From NCBI GenBank assembly GCA_040389005.1, contig JAZKAS010000038.1, positions 1 to 22,021 of the forward strand: DNA of 22,021 nt. The letters run 5' to 3'. This document shows, piece after piece, positions 12,096 to 19,535 of this stretch. Each line of letters starts with the position of its first letter. Position 1 is the first letter of the stretch. The notes beneath the pieces were generated by a model that saw only the letters and a list, made by a program, of their open reading frames with translations, was not told where the DNA came from and ran no database searches. Origin of the DNA: JAGOUN01 sp040389005. Lineage in GTDB: Bacteria; Pseudomonadota; Gammaproteobacteria; JAGOUN01. Both the position numbers and the translations under genes were made by a program.

Positions 12096-13208
12096 TTACA
12101 GCGCACCTAAAGCATCATGATAAGTTTTATGATGGGCTTTAGCAACGGCTTCACACGTGACTTTACCTTGGCAGATATTCAAACCATTTAATAAATGAAC
12201 GTTTTCTTTTAATGCATTTTTATAGCCTTTATTCGCTAACGCTAATACGAAAGGTAATGTTGCATTATTTAACGCATAGGTAGAGGTACGCGCAGCGCCA
12301 GCAGGCATGTTGGCAACACAATAATGCACCACACCATCGACTAAATAGGTTGGATTTTCATGCGTCGTCGCACGACTGGTTTCAAAACAACCGCCTTGAT
12401 CAATAGCGACGTCAATCAAAACTGACCCTTTGTTCATTCTTGCGACCATTTCTTTCGTCACCAATTTAGGAGCTTCAGCACCTGGCAACAACACCGCGCC
12501 AATCACAACGTCAGAATTAATGACATATTCCGCGATCAAATCTTTTGTTGGATAAATCGTTTTCAAGCTCGCACCGTACATTTCATCGAGTTGACGCATA
12601 CGATCAATCGACACATCCATCAGTGTCACTTCGGCTTCCATACCAACAGCAACACGCAGCGCATTGGAACCGACAACACCGCCGCCTAATACAAGGACTT
12701 TAGCCGGAGGCACGCCGACCACGCCGCCTAACAATAATCCCTTGCCGCCATGAACAATTTCTAAGCACTTGGCAGCTGCTTGTATCGACATACGCCCTGC
12801 CACTTCACTCATCGGCGACAATAAAGGCAAACGACCATTACGATCTGTGACGGTTTCATAGGCAATTGCTACACAACCTGAGGCTAATAATAAATCAGTT
12901 TGCAAAAGATCCGGAGCTAAATGCAAATAAGTGAATAGTATTTGATCTTTGCGTAACATACGACATTCATTCGGCTGTGGCTCTTTAACTTTAACAATCA
13001 TATCCGCCGTTGCAAAAATCTCTTCCGTGGTATCAACAATCGTAGCACCCAGGCGACTATAAACCTGATCTTGAATCCCAATCCCCAACGCAGCGCCCTT
13101 TTCAACTATAACACTATGGCCATTGTGAATTAGCTCACTTACACTTGAAGGCGTTAAACCGACTCTGAATTCTTGATTTTTGATCTCTTTTGGTACACCA
13201 ATTAGCAT
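12096..13208 (-). CDS. ald: Alanine dehydrogenase
   Basis: This enzyme interconverts L-alanine and pyruvate plus ammonia with NAD, feeding alanine carbon into central metabolism. The 370-aa length is standard. Recognisable are MLIGVPKEIKNQEFRVGLTP with R15, catalytic K75 (VKVKEP), H96 (YLHLAPD), the nucleotide-binding loop LGGGVVGS (174-181) and D270 (LIDVAIDQGG). A strong AAGGGGAAG ribosome-binding site precedes the ATG. The 100-base spacer to the divergent MFS gene is AT-rich and should contain both promoters, but no near-consensus pair stands out for ald. Growth on host amino acids is a plausible role in a Legionella-like organism (inference). Confidence 0.95.
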   Translation of the reverse strand: MLIGVPKEIKNQEFRVGLTPSSVSELIHNGHSVIVEKGAALGIGIQDQVYSRLGATIVDTTEEIFATADMIVKVKEPQPNECRMLRKDQILFTYLHLAPDLLQTDLLLASGCVAIAYETVTDRNGRLPLLSPMSEVAGRMSIQAAAKCLEIVHGGKGLLLGGVVGVPPAKVLVLGGGVVGSNALRVAVGMEAEVTLMDVSIDRMRQLDEMYGASLKTIYPTKDLIAEYVINSDVVIGAVLLPGAEAPKLVTKEMVARMNKGSVLIDVAIDQGGCFETSRATTHENPTYLVDGVVHYCVANMPAGAARTSTYALNNATLPFVLALANKGYKNALKENVHLLNGLNICQGKVTCEAVAKAHHKTYHDALGAL

Positions 13209-13308
13209 TATCTTCCCCTTAAAAATTCATTTTAAAACATACTGGCGTGATTAAACCTGATATTCCTGTTATAGTAAATAAATAATATGATAAGGATGTT
13301 AATCCATA

Positions 13309-14499
13309 ATGAATTCAGCTCTCGAAAACGCAGATGATACGCTATCACGCTCTGCAAAATGGATTTTGGCGATCATTTCTAGCTATGCGTTTAGCTTTGT
13401 TAGTATCGCCTTTCTGCCAATCTATTTGCGCGAAACATTGCATTGCCCTTTATTAATGATTGGAATATTTTTAGGCATTTATGGCATCGGAACTATTTTT
13501 GCCTCTTTCTATGGCGCAAAGTTGTGCGATACTTTTTCAGCATATTTGGTTTCCACATTGTCACTCATTTTTTATATCGCCGCACTTGTTCTGATTTATT
13601 TTATTGATCATCCTTACTGGCTGCTGGGACTGGTATTGCTATTAATGGGAATTTCAAACGCTGCTTTTTTACCCGCATCACGCATGTTACTCATGCGCTA
13701 TTCTTCTGAAGCCAGCCAATTACGTGCGAATGGCTTGCGTTATATGCTTTACAACATCGGTTGTGCTGCGTCACTCAGTTTAGCTGGTTTTTTTGCGCAT
13801 GATAATTATCATATCGTCATTTTATTTACTATCAGCTTTACTATTTTTTCTCTGTTTTTATTACTTGTATTTGTTAAAAATGATGGGCCAGAATATCGCG
13901 CTACAAAACCTGAGAAAAAAGAAAAATATCGTTTTTGGCATGATCCTTTTTTCACAATTATTTTTATCAGTTTATTCTTCGGTATGATTGTTTTTGCGCA
14001 GCTGACGTCTTCATTTTCTCTGTTTTTAGGCTCCGTTTATCATTTTACTATGCGTGATCTGAGTCTAATATTCATTATTAACTGTGTGATGATTGGCGCT
14101 TTACAGATGTTCGTGATTAATCGCGTTAAACATCTTTCACAAACATTTATCATGTTGCTAGCGCCTCTTTTTATGGGCTTAGGCTTCACCGTTTTGTTAT
14201 TCAATAACAGTATTATTAATGTTGTCATTTGTATGATCTTAGTCACTCTTGGCGAAATGTTATTTATGCCAGTTTCGCAAAACCTCGTGTATCAACGTGC
14301 GGCAGAACATCTCAAAGGGTATTATATGGGCATCTATCAAGCATGTTACGCCATTGCGGCCGTCATCAGCCCGATGATAGGAACGACAACTCTTAAAATA
14401 GACGAGAGCGGCAAAATACTTTGGTTGTTTATTTTATTTATTTCAGCATTACCGGTATGCGGATATTTTTATTTTAGAAAAAAAATAAAAGGCCTTTAA
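13309..14499 (+). CDS. Major facilitator superfamily transporter (396 aa)
   Basis: The protein is almost wholly hydrophobic with about 12 membrane spans and a central hydrophilic loop (KNDGPEYRATKPEKKEKYRF) between the two six-helix halves, as in MFS carriers. GAKLCDTFSAYLVST after the second span is a degenerate motif A. Start at ATG 13309 with AAGGATG about 10 bases upstream; TATAGT near 13270 may be a -10 box. The last codons (KGL, stop) are encoded in the left arm of the downstream terminator hairpin. The substrate is unknown. It is divergent from ald, which could suggest a metabolite link, but nothing in the sequence proves this. Confidence 0.85.
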   Translation: MNSALENADDTLSRSAKWILAIISSYAFSFVSIAFLPIYLRETLHCPLLMIGIFLGIYGIGTIFASFYGAKLCDTFSAYLVSTLSLIFYIAALVLIYFIDHPYWLLGLVLLLMGISNAAFLPASRMLLMRYSSEASQLRANGLRYMLYNIGCAASLSLAGFFAHDNYHIVILFTISFTIFSLFLLLVFVKNDGPEYRATKPEKKEKYRFWHDPFFTIIFISLFFGMIVFAQLTSSFSLFLGSVYHFTMRDLSLIFIINCVMIGALQMFVINRVKHLSQTFIMLLAPLFMGLGFTVLLFNNSIINVVICMILVTLGEMLFMPVSQNLVYQRAAEHLKGYYMGIYQACYAIAAVISPMIGTTTLKIDESGKILWLFILFISALPVCGYFYFRKKIKGL

Positions 14500-14509
14500 A
14501 AGGCCTTTT
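14480..14509 (-). terminator. Rho-independent terminator, mainly for htpG
   Basis: AAAAGGCC (14487-14494) and GGCCTTTT (14502-14509) form an eight-pair stem with a seven-base loop. On the minus strand the stem is followed by a long T-run (TTTTATTTTTTTTC), a classic terminator after htpG. On the plus strand only four Ts follow, so it may also weakly end the MFS transcript, whose stop codon lies inside it. Confidence 0.75.
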
Positions 14510-14514
14510 AAAAT

Positions 14515-14535
14515 GGGCAGGCACAAGACCTGCCC
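14515..14535. repeat. GGGCAGG...CCTGCCC hairpin repeat between MFS and htpG
   Basis: A perfect seven-pair stem, GGGCAGG (14515-14521) and CCTGCCC (14529-14535), encloses the loop CACAAGA, followed by CCTAC. On the minus strand it reads GTAGGGGGCAGGTCTTGTG and then CCTGCCC. It resembles a widespread class of short intergenic hairpin repeats and the hairpin at 9865-9884. It could also reinforce termination of htpG. Confidence 0.55.
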
Positions 14536-14545
14536 CCTACATTTT

Positions 14546-16456
14546 TTATCCCATCAACAATTTATTCATTCGCTGAACAAATTCCGCTGGGTTATCTAAA
14601 TGCCCGCCTTCTGCAAGTACGGCTTGTTCGAATAACAATTTAGTCCATTCTGCAAAACGTTCATCGTCCGCCTCAGTTTTAATATTACTAATCAATTGAT
14701 GTTTAGGATTAATTTCAAAAATCGGCTTACTGCCGCCAAAATCTTGTCCTGCCGCTTGCATAATACGTTGCATATGAATGCCCATATCGTTGTCATCCGC
14801 AACCACACAACTTGGAGAAGATGTTAAACGATGGCTAATACGCACTTCTTTGACTTTATCGCCCAACACTTCTTTCATTTGTTTAAGAACAGATTCAAAC
14901 TCGTCAGTTTCTTTTTTCTTTTCTTCTTTGGTTTCTTGATCATCCAACGCACCTAAATCCAAATCGCCTTTTGCGACCGATTGGAATTTTTTGGTTTCAA
15001 ATTCTGTCAAATGACCCAACCACCATTCGTCAACACGATCAGAAAGCAATAATACTTCAATACCTTTTTGACGGAAGACTTCAAGCGCTGGGCTATTTTT
15101 TGCAGCTTCGAAGGATTCAGCAGTCACGTAATAAATTTTATCCTGACCTTCTTTCATACGTGCAATGTAATCAGCTAACGTTACAGTCTGAGCACTGGAA
15201 TCTGTATGCGTCGTTGCAAAACGGAATAACTTGGCAATACGTTCTTTATTGGCAAAATCTTCGCCAGGCCCTTCTTTTAATACCGAACCAAAGGCTGTCC
15301 AGAATTTTGCATATTTTTCAGGTTCTTTTTCAGCAAGCTCTTCTAATAATGAAAGCACACGCTTGACTAATGCACCGCGTAATTTATCAGTGACGCGATC
15401 ATTTTGTAAAATTTCACGAGAAACATTAAGTGGCAAATCTTTAGTATCAATAACCCCTTTAATGAAACGTAAAAACATCGGCAAAAATTGTTCTGCGTCA
15501 TCCATAACAAATACGCGTTGTACGTACAATTTCAAGCCACGCTGACCATCACGATTCCAAAGATCAAACGGCGCACGCGCAGGAACATACAATAGATTGA
15601 TATACTCCATGCTGCCTTCGACTTTGTTATGTGCCCAAGCGAGTGGGTTTTCAAAATCGTGCGAAATATGCTTATAAAGCTCTTGATAATCTTCGTCTTT
15701 AATTTTGCTTTTTTCAACGGTCCATAACGCTTTCGCTTGGTTTACCACTTCGAATTCTGGCGTTGTCGATTTTTCTTTTTTCTCTTCGCCTTCTTTTGCT
15801 TTCACTTCTTCTTTTTCCATCATGATGGGTAAAGCGATATGATCAGAGTATTTAGTGATAATGGTTTTTAATCGATAACGCTCTAAAAATTCAGCGGCAT
15901 CTTCTTTAAGATGTAAGACAATGGTTGTACCACGTTGCGCGTGTTCGATATTTTCGATGGTATAATCAGAACTCGCTTCGGATGTCCAATGTACGCCATT
16001 TTCAACTGTCATACCTGCGCGACGCGTGAAGACTTCAACACGATCTGCGACGATAAACGCAGAATAAAAACCTACACCAAATTGACCAATCAATTGATTA
16101 TCTTTAGCTTTATCACCAGTCATTTTTGATAAAAATTCTTTCGTTCCAGAATGAGCAATAGTTCCAAGATTGGTAATCACTTCATCACGTGTCATACCAA
16201 CCCCGTTATCACGAAGCGTAATGGTTTTCGCGGCTTTATCAAAAGTGACGTAAATGGCTAAATTGGGATCGTTTTCGAATAAGGCATTATCAGAAAGCGC
16301 TTCATAACGTAGCTTATCGATTGCATCGGAAGCGTTAGAAATCAACTCTCTTAGAAAGATTTCTTTATTGCTATAAAGCGAATTGATCATCAGTTGTAAT
16401 AGTTGTTTGACTTCCGTTTGAAAGCCACGAGTTTCTGGTTGAGCAGCGAACGTCAT
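14546..16456 (-). CDS. htpG: Chaperone HtpG (Hsp90 family)
   Basis: HtpG is the bacterial ATP-dependent Hsp90 chaperone. The GHKL ATPase domain is clear: SLYSNKEIFLRELISNASDA with E37 and N41, LRDNGVGM (D83) and GTIAHSGTKEF. An acidic/lysine-rich charged linker lies at about 213-233, followed by the middle domain with LYVPARAPFDLW and RVFVMDDAEQ and SREILQNDRV, and a C-terminal dimerisation domain. At 636 aa the length is normal. The ATG at 16456 has an AGAGGTG ribosome-binding site. It stands alone as a transcription unit, with a likely heat-shock-type -35 box upstream and a strong terminator downstream. Confidence 0.97.
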   Translation of the reverse strand: MTFAAQPETRGFQTEVKQLLQLMINSLYSNKEIFLRELISNASDAIDKLRYEALSDNALFENDPNLAIYVTFDKAAKTITLRDNGVGMTRDEVITNLGTIAHSGTKEFLSKMTGDKAKDNQLIGQFGVGFYSAFIVADRVEVFTRRAGMTVENGVHWTSEASSDYTIENIEHAQRGTTIVLHLKEDAAEFLERYRLKTIITKYSDHIALPIMMEKEEVKAKEGEEKKEKSTTPEFEVVNQAKALWTVEKSKIKDEDYQELYKHISHDFENPLAWAHNKVEGSMEYINLLYVPARAPFDLWNRDGQRGLKLYVQRVFVMDDAEQFLPMFLRFIKGVIDTKDLPLNVSREILQNDRVTDKLRGALVKRVLSLLEELAEKEPEKYAKFWTAFGSVLKEGPGEDFANKERIAKLFRFATTHTDSSAQTVTLADYIARMKEGQDKIYYVTAESFEAAKNSPALEVFRQKGIEVLLLSDRVDEWWLGHLTEFETKKFQSVAKGDLDLGALDDQETKEEKKKETDEFESVLKQMKEVLGDKVKEVRISHRLTSSPSCVVADDNDMGIHMQRIMQAAGQDFGGSKPIFEINPKHQLISNIKTEADDERFAEWTKLLFEQAVLAEGGHLDNPAEFVQRMNKLLMG

Positions 16457-16492
16457 TTAAGCACCTCTTGCTAGTTTATGTGTCTGTTCATT

Positions 16493-16521
16493 CAGGTGAG
16501 GATAGATTTTGAGATTTCAAG
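16493..16521 (-). promoter_or_regulatory. Possible sigma32 (heat-shock) promoter of htpG
   Basis: On the minus strand CTTGAAA (16521-16515) equals the sigma32 -35 consensus. After 14 bases comes CTCACCTG (16500-16493), a poor match to the CCCCAT-type -10. The location, about 40-60 bases before the htpG ATG, is right for a heat-shock gene. Confidence 0.35.
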
Positions 16522-16551
16522 AGGTAGATATGATGTAATTATGGTCAATTT

Positions 16552-16944
16552 TTATAAGTACAACCAAGAAACCACCTTGCTCGATGGCTGCTCAACCACC
16601 ACCCTCAGCCTAATCGAGGCAGTCCCTGCTTTCGCCTCCAAGCTATATTGCAGATAACTATTTTCTTGCTCGTCTTGTTGATATTCACATAACGCATATT
16701 TCACCGCTATGCCTGAAATTTTTATTTGGCATATTGCCGCAGCGCTATAACAGGCTGGATTAATAGATGCGGTTGATAGCTTTTTAAACCCTTGATTCAA
16801 TGCCACTCTAGCATTCGATAAATTCTCTACATGCTGATCAATCAAATGCGCAAGATAGTTATCTACGCTCAATTGCAACAATACTGCTGATGCAAAAAGC
16901 AACATAACTAGCATAATCAACAATATATTGCCCTTAGTTCGCAT
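16552..16944 (-). CDS. PilX-like minor pilin assembly protein (130 aa)
   Basis: The N-terminus MRTKGNILLIMLVMLLFASAVL has the short basic leader ending in Gly followed by a hydrophobic helix without Glu5, typical of PilX-type N-terminal regions of type IV pilus clusters. The rest contains paired cysteines in NPACYSAAAICQ and a beta-rich C-terminus. It overlaps the PilW-like gene by 11 bases, the usual pilW-pilX order. PilX proteins are membrane-anchored minor pilins that prime pilus assembly. The large pilY1 adhesin and pilE that often follow are absent; htpG comes next. Identification rests on architecture and neighbour, as sequence conservation in this family is low. Confidence 0.6.
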   Translation of the reverse strand: MRTKGNILLIMLVMLLFASAVLLQLSVDNYLAHLIDQHVENLSNARVALNQGFKKLSTASINPACYSAAAICQIKISGIAVKYALCEYQQDEQENSYLQYSLEAKAGTASIRLRVVVEQPSSKVVSWLYL

Positions 16945-17668
16945 TATAAACGCTCGCAGTTAATATAATAGGATCAGCAGTATTTGATTCTGCCACGGTC
17001 ATGGTAAGTTTATTTTGCAGTGATGAAATATTGAAGCTCGCAATATTTGCCAATACTTCATCACTCCGGCCTGTTTGATCTCTGACATACAGCCCTGCTG
17101 AATTTTGAATAAAATAATCATGTTGAATTAATTTTGCTACATAGGTTTTTTCAAAATGCTGTATTTTTAAAGGATAATAAAATTCCAGTATGTTTTGCAT
17201 GTCATAATTTTTACCATGAACTGTTTTTATTTTAGCAACTTCAACTTCCCAGCAATTTTCAATAAAAACGATATCGTTTTCATTTAAATGATTATTGCCT
17301 GAAACAAGCAACTCCGTTTCACTTAATTTTTCAATAATTTCAAATTGCTCCGACGACATGTATTGACTCTGCAATGCACCACTATTTGCAAATAACCATG
17401 TCGATGACAAATAATGCCCATCATCAATAATTTTTTCTCTTGAATGCGCATTAACACATCCCACATATCCCGCCATCTCGATATCACGCACCATCCAGGC
17501 AAATAGCACATTCATTTTTTCGATAGATTCTACTTTTGCAGCAGAAAAATTAAGCGTTTTTTCAAGACAATAGGAGTAACGAAAAATTTCTGCTAATAAA
17601 ATAGCACTGATTAACAGGGCAATCATGATTTCTAACAAACCCGCGCCGTGTATTTTTTTAAAAACCAT
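16934..17668 (-). CDS. PilW-like type IV minor pilin (244 aa)
   Basis: The start MVFKKIHGAGLLEIMIALLI is a type IV prepilin leader: cleavage after G8, with Glu at position +5 of the mature protein (AGLLE) and a long hydrophobic helix. The block VRDIEMAGYVGCVNA matches the D-x-R/E-MAGY-x-GC motif common in PilW proteins. I chose the ATG at 17668, which has GGAG ten bases upstream; a TTG six codons earlier is less likely. PilW is a minor pilin that primes pilus assembly at the inner membrane after processing by PilD. It overlaps the upstream 46-codon gene and the downstream PilX-like gene by 11 bases each, so the three form one operon. Confidence 0.75.
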   Translation of the reverse strand: MVFKKIHGAGLLEIMIALLISAILLAEIFRYSYCLEKTLNFSAAKVESIEKMNVLFAWMVRDIEMAGYVGCVNAHSREKIIDDGHYLSSTWLFANSGALQSQYMSSEQFEIIEKLSETELLVSGNNHLNENDIVFIENCWEVEVAKIKTVHGKNYDMQNILEFYYPLKIQHFEKTYVAKLIQHDYFIQNSAGLYVRDQTGRSDEVLANIASFNISSLQNKLTMTVAESNTADPIILTASVYNAN

Positions 17669-17798
17669 TGTGATAAAGCTCCGCAATGTGATTTTTTGCG
17701 CTACTTATTCCGCCAATATCAACATTGGCTTGACTCGAAATAACAGCGATTGAAAAGCTGAAAATTAATAATGTGATAGCGATTTCAATGAGTGACAT
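17658..17798 (-). CDS. PilV-like mini-pilin or remnant (46 aa)
   Basis: This very short frame starts MSLIEIAITLLIFSFSIAVI, the exact feature of the mature N-terminus of a type IV pilin (F/M-S-L-I-E with Glu5), and ends after a short NVDIGGISSAKN-type segment. The usual leader ending in Gly is missing: the preceding in-frame codons (RKKT) look like a decayed basic leader, and a stop lies just before them. AGAGGAAG gives a good ribosome-binding site seven bases before the ATG. PilV proteins are normally about 150 residues, so this is either a truncated relic of pilV or a minimal pilin-like helix. It heads the PilV-PilW-PilX order and overlaps pilW by 11 bases. Confidence 0.55.
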   Translation of the reverse strand: MSLIEIAITLLIFSFSIAVISSQANVDIGGISSAKNHIAELYHNGF

Positions 17799-17825
17799 GG
17801 TTTTCTTCCTCTAAAAAATTTGATG

Positions 17826-17913
17826 CCCCTCATCCCCCTGTCGGGACTTTCTTTCACAGAAAGAAAGCGTCAAATAATTTTCCTTTAAATCTCCCGCGCG
17901 AGCGGGAGAAGGG
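17826..17913. repeat. Composite REP-like element with two hairpins
   Basis: The outer parts CCCTCATCCCCCTGTCGGG (about 17827-17845) and TCTCCCGCGCGAGCGGGAGA (17890-17909, an eight-pair stem with GCGA loop) followed by AGGG resemble the two halves of a REP-like repeat common in proteobacterial genomes, where they are nearly adjacent. Here about 44 bases separate them, and these contain another hairpin, CTTTCTTT-CACAG-AAAGAAAG (17847-17867). It lies upstream of the mini-pilin start, on DNA between divergent genes. Confidence 0.5.
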
Positions 17914-18199
17914 TTCTCCGTCGTTATTGTTATTTCATGTTTGGTAAATCACGAATAAAATCACCGACAATTAAGAATGGTGATTGTTTTCACGATATTG
18001 AATTTAATATTGAAACACGGGCGGGGTTGCCGAAGCACCGCCATTATCCTATGATGACTCATCAATTTCAACCTGTTGAGCCAAATGCGGCATCGTTGAA
18101 AATTGAACATTTCTGCCTAATATTTTTACACGCAAATTCTTGCTTGCGACACTGAATGCGTAAAGGTAAACTCTCGCTCTTTTTAGCGTTAGAATAATA
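17914..18199. other. Non-coding spacer between the pilin cluster and rlmD
   Basis: With the repeat to its left this makes about 400 bases without a convincing gene. A 72-codon open frame on the plus strand (17937-18155) has no ribosome-binding site or recognisable feature. A bulged hairpin GGCGGGGTTGC-CGAA-GCACCGCC lies near 18017-18040. The rlmD promoter should be near the right end, but I see no near-consensus pair. The region may be a decayed repeat or gene relic. Confidence 0.4.
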
Positions 18200-19534
18200 A
18201 TGAGAAGACGTCGTCGCCAACTCCCCACTGAATCAAAAACTGCAACCGTACACGCGCTAAGTCATGAAGGCCGTGGCATTGCACATCTTGAAGGTAAAAC
18301 AATTTTCATTCATAACGCCTTACCGGGTGAAACGGTAGAATTTACGTACACCCATTGTACGCGCTCTTATGATGAAGCGATTGCCACACGAATTGTTGAA
18401 CCGTCTTCTCACCGTACGACGCCCGCTTGCGCGTATTACACCGTATGTGGCGGCTGCCAATTACAACACATGGATATGGCGTTACAACTCAGTCACAAAC
18501 AAAAAGTACTTCTTGAACAATTAACGCATTTTGGCAATGTTACGCCTAAAGCAATATTACCGGCATTGAGCGGCAAGCCGTTACAATATCGCAACAAAGC
18601 CCGCCTCGGCGTCAGATATGTTGACAAGAAAGGTCAACGTGTTCTTGTTGGATTTCGCGAGCGTAATGGTCGTTATTTAGCAGACATGAATGCATGCGAA
18701 GTATTACACCCCGCAGTTGGTAAAAGCATTCCTGCATTAAGCGCGTTGGTCCATAGTTTAAGCTGTTATGAACATCTGCCGCAAATTGAAGTGGCGATTG
18801 GCGATGATAAAGTCGCGCTGATTTTTCGTCACATGGTGCCGTTGACTCACGATGATTTAAATCACTTAGAAGTTTTTAGTCAAACACATAATATAGAGAT
18901 TTATTCTCACCCCAATTCACCTGAAAAAATCAAAAAATTATTTCCCAATGATGGCTACGAACGTCTTCGTTATCTTTTACCCAAACATAATCTTGAAATG
19001 CGTTTCCACCCTTCTGACTTCACGCAAGTGAATGAAGAAATGAATCAGCTAATGATGGATCGCGCCTTAGAATTATTAAATCCACAATCTCATGAAACGA
19101 TTTTAGATTTATTTTGCGGTATTGGAAATTTTACGTTGGCGATTGCGCGTTACGCTAAACATGTTGTCGGCGTTGAAGGTGCTGAAGCCGCAGTGGATCG
19201 CGCGAAAGAAAATGCAATTCATAATAATATTCACAATACCGAATTTTTTGTCGCGGATCTTTCTAAAGATTGTAGCACAATGCCGTGGATGAACCGTGAA
19301 TATGATAAAATTCTACTTGATCCTTCGCGTGCAGGTGCAGATGGTATTTTAGCGGCATTACCCCGTTTAAATGCACATACGATTGTGTATGTTTCGTGTA
19401 ATCCTGCAACACTTGCACGCGATGCCGGGATACTCGTCAATCAACTGGGATATACATTAGAATCAGCTGGCATTATGAATATGTTTCCGCATACATCGCA
19501 TATGGAATCGATTGCACTATTTACGAAATCATAA
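18200..19534 (+). CDS. rlmD: 23S rRNA (uracil(1939)-C(5))-methyltransferase RlmD
   Basis: RlmD uses S-adenosylmethionine to methylate U1939 (E. coli numbering) of 23S rRNA. An N-terminal TRAM RNA-binding domain (about 1-68, with HEGRGIAHLEGKTIFIHNALPGE) is followed by the [4Fe-4S] cysteines C77, C83, C86 and C166. The Rossmann methyltransferase domain has the SAM loop LDLFCGIGNF (302-311), ILLDPSRAGADG, and the catalytic cysteine C400 in VYVSCNPATLARD. At 444 aa it is full length. The start MRRRRRQLP follows a weak ribosome-binding site (AAAGG further upstream). Its stop lies one base from the stop of the convergent autotransporter gene. Confidence 0.95.
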   Translation: MRRRRRQLPTESKTATVHALSHEGRGIAHLEGKTIFIHNALPGETVEFTYTHCTRSYDEAIATRIVEPSSHRTTPACAYYTVCGGCQLQHMDMALQLSHKQKVLLEQLTHFGNVTPKAILPALSGKPLQYRNKARLGVRYVDKKGQRVLVGFRERNGRYLADMNACEVLHPAVGKSIPALSALVHSLSCYEHLPQIEVAIGDDKVALIFRHMVPLTHDDLNHLEVFSQTHNIEIYSHPNSPEKIKKLFPNDGYERLRYLLPKHNLEMRFHPSDFTQVNEEMNQLMMDRALELLNPQSHETILDLFCGIGNFTLAIARYAKHVVGVEGAEAAVDRAKENAIHNNIHNTEFFVADLSKDCSTMPWMNREYDKILLDPSRAGADGILAALPRLNAHTIVYVSCNPATLARDAGILVNQLGYTLESAGIMNMFPHTSHMESIALFTKS

Positions 19535-19535
19535 T

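Noticed and set aside
17937..18155. 72-codon plus-strand open frame between the pilin cluster and rlmD
   Set aside because: No ribosome-binding site, no domain or signal, unusual composition for this genome, and it lies in a repeat-rich spacer. Reverse frames are broken by stops, so I treat the region as non-coding.
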